A stretch of DNA of 64,000 nucleotides from CAVSRC01 sp963781775 (lineage in GTDB: Bacteria; Pseudomonadota; Alphaproteobacteria; Rhizobiales; Kaistiaceae): positions 10,995 to 74,994 of the forward strand of contig CAWAHE010000005.1 in assembly GCA_963781775.1 (NCBI GenBank), given 5' to 3'. Under the pieces are notes generated by a model. The model saw only the letters and a program-made list of their open reading frames with translations. It was not told the DNA's origin and ran no database searches. How positions within the stretch are numbered: position 1 is the stretch's first letter; every line of letters starts with the position of its first letter. Below, piece by piece: positions 9,223 to 17,191 of this stretch. A program made the translations under genes and the position numbers.

Positions 9223-9358
9223 AATGCGGTCAGATTGGCCGCGAGTACGGCCGTGTGTTCATGGCGGCACAGGGGCAGATCGCTAAAATCGTTCAGATCG
9301 ATGCAACCGAAAGTAAGGGGAATTCGGGCATCCTGCCGCCAGTCTGGACAGGTCTCCG

Positions 9359-10381
9359 ATGCGGCTCCCCGCAATCATCGTTTGCATTCTTGCACTGGTC
9401 GCCGCGCCGGCTGCTGGGATATCGGCGACTCAGACGGACGACGACGATTTCTTCAAAACTGTGCAGGACACGCTGCGTGGCGGGCAATACGAACTGCTCG
9501 ACCGCATGGCGGACGACCTGCGCACGAGCGATGAGCGCGAGGTCGGTGGCCAGTCGAGGCTACGCTATTTCTATGGCGTGATATTGAGCGGCGAAGGGTG
9601 CTGCGAAACCAAGTTCTATGTCGACCGGGCGAACCAGTTCGCAGAGTGGCTAAGGCTCCGGCCGGATTCACTGGCGGCGCGGCTTGCGGGCGCCAGTGCC
9701 TGGATCACTGTCGCTTGGCGCGCGCGGGGCACCGAATTCGCCAGCAAGACCCCTCCGGCCGCATGGGACCTGATGCGGCGGCACCTGGACGTGGCAGCCA
9801 CCTATCTCGACGGCGTCGGCGTGGCCGACGATCCCTATGTCGCGACCGTGATGCTCGACTACCTTCAGTTGGGCGGCGGATCGCGGTCGGAAATGGACGC
9901 GATCTTCGCCGAGGCCATCGAGAAGTTCCCGACCCAGTACTCGCTTTATGCGGACTATGCCATTTTGCTCCAGCCGAAGTGGTACGGCCGGACCGGCGAA
10001 CTGAAGGCCTTCATCAACACCCTTCCGTCGGCCTTCGATGACGATGCCGGGCGGATCGCCTACACCTATGTCGCATCGCGGTTCGCCCGTCTTTTTTCGC
10101 GGAATGACTTTTTCGCGAACGGGTTCGCCTGGCCCGAACTGAAGGCTGACTTCGCCCTTCGCGAAGCGCGCTATGGCCTGACGTTCCGGCAGTGGAATAC
10201 GCTGCTGTTCCTTGCCATCGCCGTTCCGGACGTCGAATTCGCGCAAACCGCACTGGCGCATGTCGAGGCCGGGCCTTTCTATGCCCCGGTCTGGGGAACC
10301 CCCGACATCTACCAGTCCAATGTCGACTGGCTGCGCGAGCGGATCGACGGCCAGCACGACGTGGCCGGCCCGGCCCACTGA
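9359..10381 (+). CDS. Secreted protein with helical repeat-like region (DUF4034-like)
   Basis: A 340-residue protein with an N-terminal signal peptide (MRLPAIIVCILALVAAPAAG, cleavage near residue 20). The rest is rich in helices of TPR-like character: YELLDRMADDLRTSD, FAEWLRLRPDSLAARLAGAS, and YSLYADYAILLQPKWYG. The pattern of a domain that measures work done by units (W, R and Y spaced through the alpha-helical part) resembles DUF4034 proteins. No enzymatic motif is evident. It sits alone between two palindromic elements. Confidence 0.65.
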   Translation: MRLPAIIVCILALVAAPAAGISATQTDDDDFFKTVQDTLRGGQYELLDRMADDLRTSDEREVGGQSRLRYFYGVILSGEGCCETKFYVDRANQFAEWLRLRPDSLAARLAGASAWITVAWRARGTEFASKTPPAAWDLMRRHLDVAATYLDGVGVADDPYVATVMLDYLQLGGGSRSEMDAIFAEAIEKFPTQYSLYADYAILLQPKWYGRTGELKAFINTLPSAFDDDAGRIAYTYVASRFARLFSRNDFFANGFAWPELKADFALREARYGLTFRQWNTLLFLAIAVPDVEFAQTALAHVEAGPFYAPVWGTPDIYQSNVDWLRERIDGQHDVAGPAH

Positions 10382-10420
10382 GTTGCCGCCTCACGCCGCG
10401 AACCGGAACGCCGCGATTGG

Positions 10421-10437
10421 CACACGTCTCCCGTGTG
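10421..10437. repeat. Palindrome CACACG-N5-CGTGTG, copy 2
   Basis: Arms at 10421-10426 and 10432-10437, matching the element at 9206-9222 in both arms and in the surrounding bases. It lies about 108 bases upstream of the GNAT gene at 10545. The two copies suggest that the secreted protein and the GNAT gene share a regulator. Confidence 0.45.
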
Positions 10438-10544
10438 AACCGGGTCACATCGGACCCGCAACATCTCGACTATTTACGGCGCCGTGAGGATCCCGCCCGC
10501 GGATTTCCCTGGGCGGTGGGATTCCCGCTTCAGTAAAGCATCAC

Positions 10545-11189
10545 ATGAAAGGGCTGGCGATGAGCCGGCAAACGACGATGAGCATTGAAACCATCACCTT
10601 TGTCATTCGCCGGGCACGCATGAACGACCGCAACCACCTGCGCGCCATGCAGGCGGAATCGATGCGCGCGCTCGCGGCGAAATGCTACTCGGCCGCGGAG
10701 ATAGAGGCGTTCCTGATCTATGTCGGAACGGTCAACGATCAGCTCATCGACGAAGGCACCTATTATGTCGTCGAGGGCGAAGGCCATATTGTTGCGTCCG
10801 GTGGTTGGAGCCGCCTGGGCACGACCTCTGTCACCGCAACGGGCGGAGATCCGGCCGCCAGCCTGGCCACGGCCAAGGTGCGCAGCGTCTTCGTTCATCC
10901 CGACTGGGCGCGCCACGGCCTCGGCCGCAAGCTCATGCAGCGCGTCGAGGCGGAGGCGTGGTCGGCCGGCTTCAACGAACTGGAGATGAACGTGCTGCTG
11001 TCCGGCGTCCCGTTCTATTGTGCGCTCGGCTATCAGCCCGTGCGCCCGATTGCGCTGAGCCTGCCGGATAATCTCATGTTCCGTGGAACGGCGATGCGCA
11101 AATCGCTGGAAAACGCGGTCGCCGCCCCCGCGGAGACCGGCGTCATCGACCGGCGTCAGAACACGGGTTGCTGCGGTCAGGCGGCCTGA
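10545..11189 (+). CDS. GNAT family N-acetyltransferase
   Basis: A 214-residue acetyltransferase. VRSVFVHPDWARHGLGRKLM (about residues 107-126) is the acetyl-CoA-binding beta4/alpha3 region with the R/Q-x-x-G-x-G/A motif in ARHGLGRK, and PFYCALGYQPVRP is the conserved C-terminal strand. An in-frame ATG at 10560 (MSRQTT) is an alternative start. A cysteine pair near the C-terminus (NTGCCGQAA) is unusual for GNATs. The substrate is unknown. Confidence 0.82.
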   Translation: MKGLAMSRQTTMSIETITFVIRRARMNDRNHLRAMQAESMRALAAKCYSAAEIEAFLIYVGTVNDQLIDEGTYYVVEGEGHIVASGGWSRLGTTSVTATGGDPAASLATAKVRSVFVHPDWARHGLGRKLMQRVEAEAWSAGFNELEMNVLLSGVPFYCALGYQPVRPIALSLPDNLMFRGTAMRKSLENAVAAPAETGVIDRRQNTGCCGQAA

Positions 11190-11247
11190 TGCCAAGATTT
11201 CGGGAGACGGCCGGCAGGCGCGTCTCCCGCCGTCACGTGTCGAGAGG

Positions 11248-11544
11248 TCAGCGGCGGATGTCGCCGTCTTCGTCGACGACGTCGTAGGTCGTCTCGATGA
11301 CGCGACCGGAGGCGGCGCGTTCCCGCTCCTGCGCCCGTTTCTGGGCCTCGGCCATCAGCCGGTTGAGCCGCCAGCGTCCGATGAACAGCGCGATCGCCAC
11401 GATCGGCAGCAGCACCAGCGCCAGTCCGAGGGACAGGATGATCAGCGCCGCGGCGGCTGCCAAGCCAAGCGCGACCGCCAGGATCAGCCCAAGCTGGCCG
11501 CGCCAGCCGATCCTCGAGAATTGAAACGAACGATAGGTTGCCAT
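11248..11544 (-). CDS. Small two-helix membrane protein of unknown function
   Basis: A 98-residue protein with a hydrophobic hairpin (LGLILAVALGLAAAAALIIL and LGLALVLLPIVAIALFIG), a basic and coiled-coil-like segment (RWRLNRLMAEAQKRAQERER) and an acidic tail ending DVVDEDGDIRR. It probably sits in the inner membrane with its tail in the cytoplasm. Convergent with the GNAT gene. I do not recognise a named family. Confidence 0.7.
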   Translation of the reverse strand: MATYRSFQFSRIGWRGQLGLILAVALGLAAAAALIILSLGLALVLLPIVAIALFIGRWRLNRLMAEAQKRAQERERAASGRVIETTYDVVDEDGDIRR

Positions 11545-11687
11545 TGCCGCTATGTGGCGGCCCGGTCACGCCTTCGCAAGGAAAAAAGGTCGGGCGACGG
11601 TCTGCCGCGCCGGCGGCCATTATCGCCGCAGGGGCCGGATTGCGGTACTGAACGGACCGTCCGCCCGCGAATCCCGAGCCCCCGAAG

Positions 11688-12350
11688 ATGGCCAAGGCGA
11701 CCACGATCGATGCGCTTGTTGCCGTCGTGCTTGCGCGCGGCGCAGCCGGCCGGAGCGTCACCGCGATCGCCGGCCCGCCAGGCTCGGGTAAGTCGACGCT
11801 TGCCGCGGCGCTGGTTGCGCGCCTGAATGCGCATGAGCCCGACAGCGCCGCCGTCCTGCCGATGGACGGCTACCACTTCGACGACAGCGTGCTGGTGCCG
11901 CGTGGCCTGAGGCCGCGCAAGGGCGCGCCGGAGACCTTCGACGTCGCCGGCTTCCGCGAGATGCTCGCTCGCTTGAAGCGCAACACGGAGCCGGAGATCG
12001 CCGTGCCGGTCTTCGACCGCGATCTCGAGATTGCCCGCGCCGGGGCGCGCCTCATTCCGCAAGCCGTCCGCCACCTCGTCGTCGAGGGCAACTACCTGCT
12101 GCTCGATCGTCCGCCATGGTCGGAGCTTCGCAACCTGTTCGACACGACCGTCATGTTGTCGGTGCCGGAAGCGGAATTGCGGGCGCGGCTGACCGAGCGT
12201 TGGCAGGGCTACCGCCTCTCGCCCGGTGAGATCGCCGACAAGCTCGACGGCAACGACCTGCCCAACGGGCGTCTCGTGGCCGCCGGCAGCGCCGACGCCG
12301 AGTTCGTCATCGAACAGGACAAAGATGGATTCCGGCTTTCGCCGGAATGA
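11688..12350 (+). CDS. P-loop nucleoside/nucleotide kinase-like protein (PanK/FrcK-type)
   Basis: A 220-residue protein with Walker A GPPGSGKST (about residues 27-35) and MDGYHFDD, the typical switch of the uridine kinase/pantothenate kinase-like family often called fructose transport kinase FrcK in rhizobia. RPRKGAPETFDV is characteristic. It phosphorylates a nucleoside, sugar or similar substrate with ATP; the substrate here is unknown. The last residues (DGFRLSPE) and the stop codon lie inside a dispersed repeat that encodes VIPAKAGIH on the other strand, so the 3' end has probably been rewritten by that element. Confidence 0.8.
   Translation: MAKATTIDALVAVVLARGAAGRSVTAIAGPPGSGKSTLAAALVARLNAHEPDSAAVLPMDGYHFDDSVLVPRGLRPRKGAPETFDVAGFREMLARLKRNTEPEIAVPVFDRDLEIARAGARLIPQAVRHLVVEGNYLLLDRPPWSELRNLFDTTVMLSVPEAELRARLTERWQGYRLSPGEIADKLDGNDLPNGRLVAAGSADAEFVIEQDKDGFRLSPE
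12329..12348. repeat. Short palindromic dispersed repeat (VIPAKAGIH type)
   Basis: A hairpin with arms ATTCCGGC (12329-12336) and GCCGGAAT (12341-12348) and a TTTC loop. Elements of this kind are widespread in proteobacterial genomes. It overlaps the 3' end and stop codon of the kinase gene. Confidence 0.6.
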
Positions 12351-12790
12351 CGCATGAGGATGAGGCATGGCCTTTCGTTCCCGCGCCACAGCGTGGCCGG
12401 GTGATGAACCTTTCAAAGAACGCCTCATGTGCTTCGACATGAGGGGTGGCGGGCGCCCGGCAAACGCCGTGCGGGCAGTCCGCGAAAAATGGGGCGCTTC
12501 CCGAGCGCCCGCCGCGACGTCCTGAAACACGCCCGGCCAAGGCGCTTCGGGCGAACCGCCGTCTGAGACGGCCCGCCTTGAGGTCACTTACACCACACGC
12601 TACGGACGACACCGCAGGCATGGAGGGGCGGCCGGTCGTAGTGCCGACGGTCCTCAGCCGGGGCGTCCCGAGGGCCGAGATGCGGGTCTCGACACGCGGG
12701 CGCCGCTCCCCACTCCACCGACAAGAACGCCTCCGGACGGCGCCCCTCATCGAGCGAGGATGCGCGCATCGTCTCATGGGGTCATGGGGG

Positions 12791-12826
12791 CGGGGATAAG
12801 TAATTTTCGGATTTATCTTATCCCCG
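12791..12826. repeat. Inverted repeat CGGGGATAAG / CTTATCCCCG
   Basis: A perfect 10-bp arm pair (12791-12800 and 12817-12826) around an AT-rich 16-base loop. The TTATCCCC half resembles a DnaA box with two mismatches, but no clear cluster follows. No T-tract on either side, so it is not a typical terminator. Confidence 0.5.
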
Positions 12827-12877
12827 GTTGGCGAGGCCATGAGAGAATGGGGCGCCGTCGCGCCGCTCACCCCCTTC

Positions 12878-12942
12878 CGAAATCGCTGAGGCGATTTCGA
12901 TCCCCGATCGGGTCGGGGACAGGCTCTCCCCTCAAGGGGGAG
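12878..12942. repeat. Cluster of three hairpins downstream of dnaN
   Basis: Three stem-loops in a row: CGAAATCGC/GCGATTTCG (12878-12899), CCCCGA/TCGGGG (12902-12918) and CTCCCC/GGGGAG-like (12926-12942). They may act in 3'-end formation for dnaN or be a dispersed intergenic element; similar CTCCCC-type stems occur at 54128-54290. Confidence 0.5.
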
Positions 12943-12972
12943 GTTGGGCGCCGAATTCGTGGCCCAGCCCGT

Positions 12973-14088
12973 TCACACCCGCATCGGCATGAGCACGTAG
13001 AGCGCGTCGGTGGCGCCGTCGTCGAGGATGAGGGTCGGCGAGCCGGCGTCGGCCAGGCGGAATTCGGCGGTGCCGGATTCGAGCTGCTCGGTCACGTCGA
13101 GCAGGTAGCGCGAATTGAAGCCGATCTCGATGGCGTCGGCGCTGTAATCGACGCCGAGCTCTTCGACTGCGCTGCCTGAATCCGGGTTGTTGACCGACAG
13201 TACCATCTTGCCATCGGACAGCGCCAGCTTGACCGCGCGGCCGCGCTCCGACGAGATCGTCGAGACGCGGTCGACGGCGCTCTTGAACTCGCCGCGGTCG
13301 ACCTTGAGCACCTTGTCGTTGCCCTGCGGGATGACCCGCGCGTAGTCCGGGAAGGTGCCGTCGATCAGCTTGGAGGTCAGCACCACGTCGCCGATGGTGA
13401 CGCGGATCTTGGTGTCCGAGAGTTCGAGATCGACGGCCGCGTCGGGCGCCTCGACCAGCTTCTGGATCTCGCCGACGGCCTTGCGCGGCACGATCACGCC
13501 GGCCATCTTCTCCGAGCCCGCCGGCGCCTCCATCTGCGACTGCGCCAGCCGGTGACCGTCGGTGGCCACCGCGCGCAGCATCGGCTTGCCGGCGACGGTC
13601 ACGACGTGAAGATAGATGCCGTTGAGGTAGTAGCGCGTCTCCTCCGTCGAGATGGCGAACTGGGTGCGGTCGATCAGCTTCTTGACCGCGCCCGCCGTCA
13701 GCGCGAAGCGGGTCGGGAACTCGCCGGTGGTGAGATCGGGAAAATCCGACTCGGGCAGCACTTGCAGCGTAAAGCGCGAGCGTCCCGATTTGAGCGCCAG
13801 TTGCGACCCGTCACCGGTGTCGAGCGACACCTCGGCGCCGTCGGGCAGCTTGCGCACGATATCGTGCAGGATGTGGGCCGGCACGGTGGTGGCGCCGGCC
13901 TGGCCGATCTCGGCCGGCACGGTCTCGGTGACCTCGAGGTCGAGGTCGGTCGCCTTCAGCGTCAGCTTGCCGCCATCGGCGCGCATGAGCACGTTGGACA
14001 GGATCGGGATCGTGTTCCGCCGTTCGACGACGCGGTGCACGTGGCTGAGGGAGCGGAGAAGGTGCGATCGCTCGACGGTCGCGCGCAT
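12973..14088 (-). CDS. dnaN: DNA polymerase III subunit beta (sliding clamp)
   Basis: A 371-residue clamp, close to the usual 372. The start ATG at 14088 gives MRATVERSHLLRSLSHVHRV; the frame stays open to 14172, but that leader is not part of the family. Family landmarks are NTIPILSNVLMRA near residue 30, STEETRYYLNGIYLH near residue 175 and the ending ALYVLMPMRV. The homodimeric ring tethers Pol III to DNA. It is downstream of dnaA on the same strand, with 106 bases between, so they may share a transcript. The typical downstream recF-gyrB pair is absent. Confidence 0.97.
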   Translation of the reverse strand: MRATVERSHLLRSLSHVHRVVERRNTIPILSNVLMRADGGKLTLKATDLDLEVTETVPAEIGQAGATTVPAHILHDIVRKLPDGAEVSLDTGDGSQLALKSGRSRFTLQVLPESDFPDLTTGEFPTRFALTAGAVKKLIDRTQFAISTEETRYYLNGIYLHVVTVAGKPMLRAVATDGHRLAQSQMEAPAGSEKMAGVIVPRKAVGEIQKLVEAPDAAVDLELSDTKIRVTIGDVVLTSKLIDGTFPDYARVIPQGNDKVLKVDRGEFKSAVDRVSTISSERGRAVKLALSDGKMVLSVNNPDSGSAVEELGVDYSADAIEIGFNSRYLLDVTEQLESGTAEFRLADAGSPTLILDDGATDALYVLMPMRV

Positions 14089-14194
14089 GGGGGACAGGCC
14101 TTCGCGGTTCAGCCGGCCGCGCGAACCGCGGCCGGGGTCGGCAAAAGTGGCCTGACCCAGCCGGATTCGCAAGGGGTGGATGCAGAATCGGCTC

Positions 14195-15739
14195 TCATTC
14201 GTCGATCATCCGCTTGAGCAGCTCGATCTCGTCGGCGAGCGTCATGTCGCCCTGGATCAGCCCCTCGATCTTGCGCACCGCGTGAAGGACCGTCGTGTGG
14301 TCGCGGCCGCCGAAGCGCCGCCCGATTTCGGGCAGCGAACGCGGCGTCAGCATCTTGGCGAGGTACATGGCGATCTGTCGGGGGCGGACGATGGTCCTCG
14401 TCCGCCGGCTCGACAACAGGTCCGCCTTGGAAACGTTGTAGTGGCGCGCGACGACGCGCTGGATGTCCTCGATCTTGACCCGTCGCGGCTCGCGCTGGCC
14501 AACGAGGTCGCGCAGCGTGATCTCGGCCGACAGGATGGTGACCGGCTGGCGGGTGAACTGCCATTGCGCCACAAGGCGGTTGAGCGCGCCTTCGAGGTCG
14601 CGGCCGTTCGAGGTGACCGACTGGGCGACGTATTCGAGGATCGTCTCGGGGATATCGAGCCCGGCGTTCTGCGCCTGGGCGGCGGCGTAGCGCGCCGCCA
14701 CAATCTCGCGACGGAGCTGCGTATCGGGAGCGCCGATCTCGAAGGCGATGCCGCCGCGCAGGCGCGAACGTACCCGATCGTCAAGGCTTTCGAGGTCCGC
14801 CGGCGGCCGGTCGGCGGCCACCACCACCTGCCGCGCGCCGTCGATGAGCGCGTTCAGCATGTGGCAGAACTCCTGCTGGATCGTTTTGCCCTGCAGGAAC
14901 TGCATGTCGTCGATCAGTAAGAGGTCGATGTCGCGCAGCGATTCCTTGAACTGGATCGCTGATTGGCTCTTCAGCGCGGCGACGAAGCGAAACATGAAAT
15001 GCTCGGCGGTGAGATAGAGCACCTTCCAGCCCGGCTGCGCCAGCCGCGCGGCGCGCGTCGTCGCCTGCAGGATGTGCGTCTTGCCGCGCCCGACGCCGGC
15101 ATGGATGTAGAGCGGGTTGAACTGCGTCGGCTTGCCCGGCGCGGCCTCGGCGACCGAGCGCGCGGCCGCGAAAGCCAGGCGATTGGCCGCGCCCTCGCAG
15201 AACGTGTCGAAGGCGTAGCGTGGTTCGACCGGCGAGCCGGCCAGTATGCTCTCGGTGCTGTGCTGCCGTCGCGGCGCGACGGTGGCCGGCATCGCCGGTT
15301 GCAGCATTGGCGCCGGCGTCGCCACCGGCTCGGGCATTTCGGCCTTCGGCTGGATCTTCGGCCGGGCGGCGCTGCGCACGAGAATCTCGATGCGCGCCAC
15401 GCTCGCACACTCCGTCTGCCACAGCGCCAGCAGGCGCTCTTCGTAATGCGAGGTGATCCACGCCTTCAGGAATCGCGTCGGCAGCGACAGATAGACGGTG
15501 CTCACGTCCGCCTCCTCGAAGGTCGCGCGCGCGAACCAGCTATTGAAGATGTCCTCGCCCAGTTCGGCACGCAGGCGCTGTTTGACGCGCGCCCATTGAT
15601 CGGCAGTCGGCAACATGGCCGTCATGCGACCGTCCTCCCCGTTGGCGCCAGTCACCCTCGGCTGGCGGTGATAGTCGATCGTCGCGGGCGTGCCGCCCAA
15701 AGGGGCGGCGTGGTCCCACGCGGCGTGGCTGTCGCTCAT
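14195..15739 (-). CDS. dnaA: Chromosomal replication initiator protein DnaA
   Basis: A 514-residue AAA+ initiator. Domain I is near residues 30-100 (WARVKQRLRAELGEDIFNSW), followed by a Pro/Ala-rich linker. Domain III has Walker A GVGRGKTH (canonical GGVGLGKTH, with A and R changes) and Walker B LLLIDDMQF. Domain IV carries the DNA-binding signature RRFGGRDHTTVLHAVRK. The start ATG at 15739 overlaps the rhodanese stop as ATGA; a GTG at 15751 is an alternative. DnaA binds TTATCCACA boxes at the origin; one such box lies upstream at 16659. The order matches the alphaproteobacterial rpsT-dnaA-dnaN block apart from the inserted rhodanese. Confidence 0.97.
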   Translation of the reverse strand: MSDSHAAWDHAAPLGGTPATIDYHRQPRVTGANGEDGRMTAMLPTADQWARVKQRLRAELGEDIFNSWFARATFEEADVSTVYLSLPTRFLKAWITSHYEERLLALWQTECASVARIEILVRSAARPKIQPKAEMPEPVATPAPMLQPAMPATVAPRRQHSTESILAGSPVEPRYAFDTFCEGAANRLAFAAARSVAEAAPGKPTQFNPLYIHAGVGRGKTHILQATTRAARLAQPGWKVLYLTAEHFMFRFVAALKSQSAIQFKESLRDIDLLLIDDMQFLQGKTIQQEFCHMLNALIDGARQVVVAADRPPADLESLDDRVRSRLRGGIAFEIGAPDTQLRREIVAARYAAAQAQNAGLDIPETILEYVAQSVTSNGRDLEGALNRLVAQWQFTRQPVTILSAEITLRDLVGQREPRRVKIEDIQRVVARHYNVSKADLLSSRRTRTIVRPRQIAMYLAKMLTPRSLPEIGRRFGGRDHTTVLHAVRKIEGLIQGDMTLADEIELLKRMIDE

Positions 15740-16182
15740 GATTGCACCCACGGCAGGTTCAGCGCCTTCCAGCTTCCCGGTGTGGCGCGGTGGCGATCAG
15801 GGTCGAGGCGGCCCTCGAAGCCCTGTGTGATGTTGTAGGCGCGCCGATATCCAATGGCGGTCGCCGCGATGGCCGCGTGGCGGCTGCGGTTGCCCGATCG
15901 GCAGAGGAAGTAGAGCGGCGCGTCGTTGTCCGCGCCGGCGCTGGCCAGCACCGCCTTCAGGCGTCCGATGAAATCCGGGACCAGCGCGCCGGACGGGAAC
16001 TCGTCCCACTCGACCAGGAGCGGCGCCTTGCCGATCGAGGCCAGCGACGGGACGCCGACATAGGCCCATTCCGCCGCGGTGCGCACGTCGATGAGGAGCG
16101 CCTGCGGCGTCGCCGCGAGGTCGCGCCAGGCATCGTCGGCGCTAATGTCCCCGGCGTAGGCGTCGGTGTTGGCTTCCGGCAT
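15736..16182 (-). CDS. Rhodanese-like domain protein, translationally coupled to dnaA
   Basis: A 148-residue single-domain rhodanese. LLIDVRTAAEWAYVGVP is the CH2A-type motif and LCRSGNRSRHAA holds the catalytic cysteine with its six-residue loop. The family transfers sulfane sulfur or binds persulfide; the physiological partner is unknown. A good ribosome binding site (AGGAG) precedes the ATG at 16182. Its TGA overlaps the dnaA ATG, so ribosomes finishing it can restart on dnaA. That tight coupling is unusual for dnaA and could tie initiator synthesis to this gene. Confidence 0.88.
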   Translation of the reverse strand: MPEANTDAYAGDISADDAWRDLAATPQALLIDVRTAAEWAYVGVPSLASIGKAPLLVEWDEFPSGALVPDFIGRLKAVLASAGADNDAPLYFLCRSGNRSRHAAIAATAIGYRRAYNITQGFEGRLDPDRHRATPGSWKALNLPWVQS

Positions 16183-16761
16183 AAAAATCTCCTGCGCGTG
16201 CGATCGAAATCAGCACGCGAACCGATACTCAAAAGTGTACGGTTGACTCGGAAGGCGTCTCTATCGAGAAGCCTCAGAAATCACGCAAATAAACGCTTAC
16301 CTGAAAATATGATCTACAAGACGAAGGCGCACAAAAGCGCGAAACTCGACTGAGAGTTTACTTTGTAGCATCAACCTGGCCCCTGCCGCATACTGCGCCC
16401 TAGCCAGTTAGACTGACTTTTGCCTCGGGCGCCAAAGAAACGTACACAGTCGGGCGGGTCTCTGCAATGCCTGATCGCGCCATTTGGCAACGCTGCCTGT
16501 GGCGACGGAGCAACAAGGGTGTCCGCTCCCGGTCTTAACCTGTTGATTCAATTTCACCGCGCCGCCGCATTCCGGGATGCATAGCAGCCTCATTTTTTTC
16601 CATGGCGCCCGGCCGTTCGCGCCCGATTTCTGCGGCCGCAGCCGGCCCGATGGGCTACTTATCCACAGAGCCTTGAATCGCAAGGGAAATGGATGGCAGG
16701 GCGCGGGCCGCCGGAAGCCCGGCAAACTGCGACCAAAATGTCGCAGAGCGCTTTAGCCACC
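16183..16761. promoter_or_regulatory. rpsT-rhodanese/dnaA intergenic region, candidate origin-proximal control region
   Basis: About 580 bases without a gene between the rpsT terminator and the rhodanese start, clearly more AT-rich than its surroundings at 16201-16440. It must carry the promoter of the rhodanese-dnaA-dnaN unit on the - strand, but I could not pick a strong -35/-10 pair. It holds one perfect DnaA box. In many bacteria such regions are autoregulatory or contain oriC; with a single perfect box I can only call it a candidate. Confidence 0.4.
16659..16667 (+). promoter_or_regulatory. Perfect DnaA box TTATCCACA
   Basis: An exact match to the consensus DnaA box, about 480 bases upstream of the rhodanese start and in the only long gap of the dnaA region. 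I saw no other perfect copy in this intergenic region. It could serve DnaA autoregulation or be part of an origin. Confidence 0.7.
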
Positions 16762-16790
16762 AAAGAAAAAGCCCGGCTTGTGGCCGGGCT
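16762..16790 (-). terminator. Intrinsic terminator of rpsT
   Basis: On the - strand, a stem AGCCCGGC/GCCGGGCT (16783-16790 and 16770-16777) with a 5-base loop is followed by a T-rich run (complement of 16762-16769). It lies 30 bases beyond the rpsT stop and separates it from the rhodanese-dnaA unit. Confidence 0.9.
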
Positions 16791-16819
16791 CGTAACGCGT
16801 TCGGGTCTGATGCGAGGAA

Positions 16820-17086
16820 CTAGGCGCCGATCGCCTTCACCTTCTTCGCCAGGCGCGAAACCTTGCGCGAAGCGGTCAGGCGATGGATGACGCCCTTCGA
16901 GACGGCGCGCATCAATTCCGGCTCGGCCGCCTTGAAGGCCGCCGTCGCGGCGGACTTGTCGCCGGAGGCGACCGCCTCGTCGACCTTGCGGACGAACGTG
17001 CGAACGCGGCCGATACGGGCGGAGTTCGCCTCGGTGCGCCCGATGATCTTGCGGGTGGCCTTTTTGGCCGACCTTGTATTGGCCAT
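16820..17086 (-). CDS. rpsT: 30S ribosomal protein S20
   Basis: An 88-residue basic protein starting MANTRSAKKATRKIIGRTEA, the classic S20 N-terminus; the frame is open further to 17182, but those extra residues do not belong to the family. The C-terminal half (GVIHRLTASRKVSRLAKKVK) is the conserved rRNA-binding helix. S20 binds 16S rRNA early in 30S assembly. It lies next to dnaA, as in many alphaproteobacteria, and ends at a strong terminator. Confidence 0.97.
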   Translation of the reverse strand: MANTRSAKKATRKIIGRTEANSARIGRVRTFVRKVDEAVASGDKSAATAAFKAAEPELMRAVSKGVIHRLTASRKVSRLAKKVKAIGA

Positions 17087-17191
17087 GGTGTCGGAGCCTT
17101 GTGAAGCAAACGAAATCGGCGGCGGAGGGCCCGCCGCACGCTGGTTGGCGAGGCTTATAGTGGGCGCCCCGCGGCCGGTCAATGCCGGCCC

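Larger units (their letters stand above)
12351..12972. other. Intergenic region with GC-rich hairpins and repeats, no convincing gene
   Basis: This stretch separates the kinase from dnaN. An antisense frame of 187 codons runs through it, but it contains the VIPAKAGIH repeat and basic, low-information sequence, so I do not call it. The stretch 12433-12760 has many GC-rich stem-like parts and could be a dispersed intergenic repeat or a structured RNA. It ends with hairpins at 12791-12826 and 12878-12942. No recF or gyrB follows dnaN, unlike the usual order. Confidence 0.5.

Noticed and set aside
12817..12826. TTATCCCCG half of the inverted repeat as a DnaA box
   Set aside because: It has two mismatches to TTATCCACA and sits in a palindromic repeat without other boxes nearby.
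12307..12870. A 187-codon - strand frame in the dnaN-kinase gap
   Set aside because: It includes the VIPAKAGIH dispersed repeat and basic, Arg/Pro-rich sequence typical of shadow frames in GC-rich DNA; no family features.
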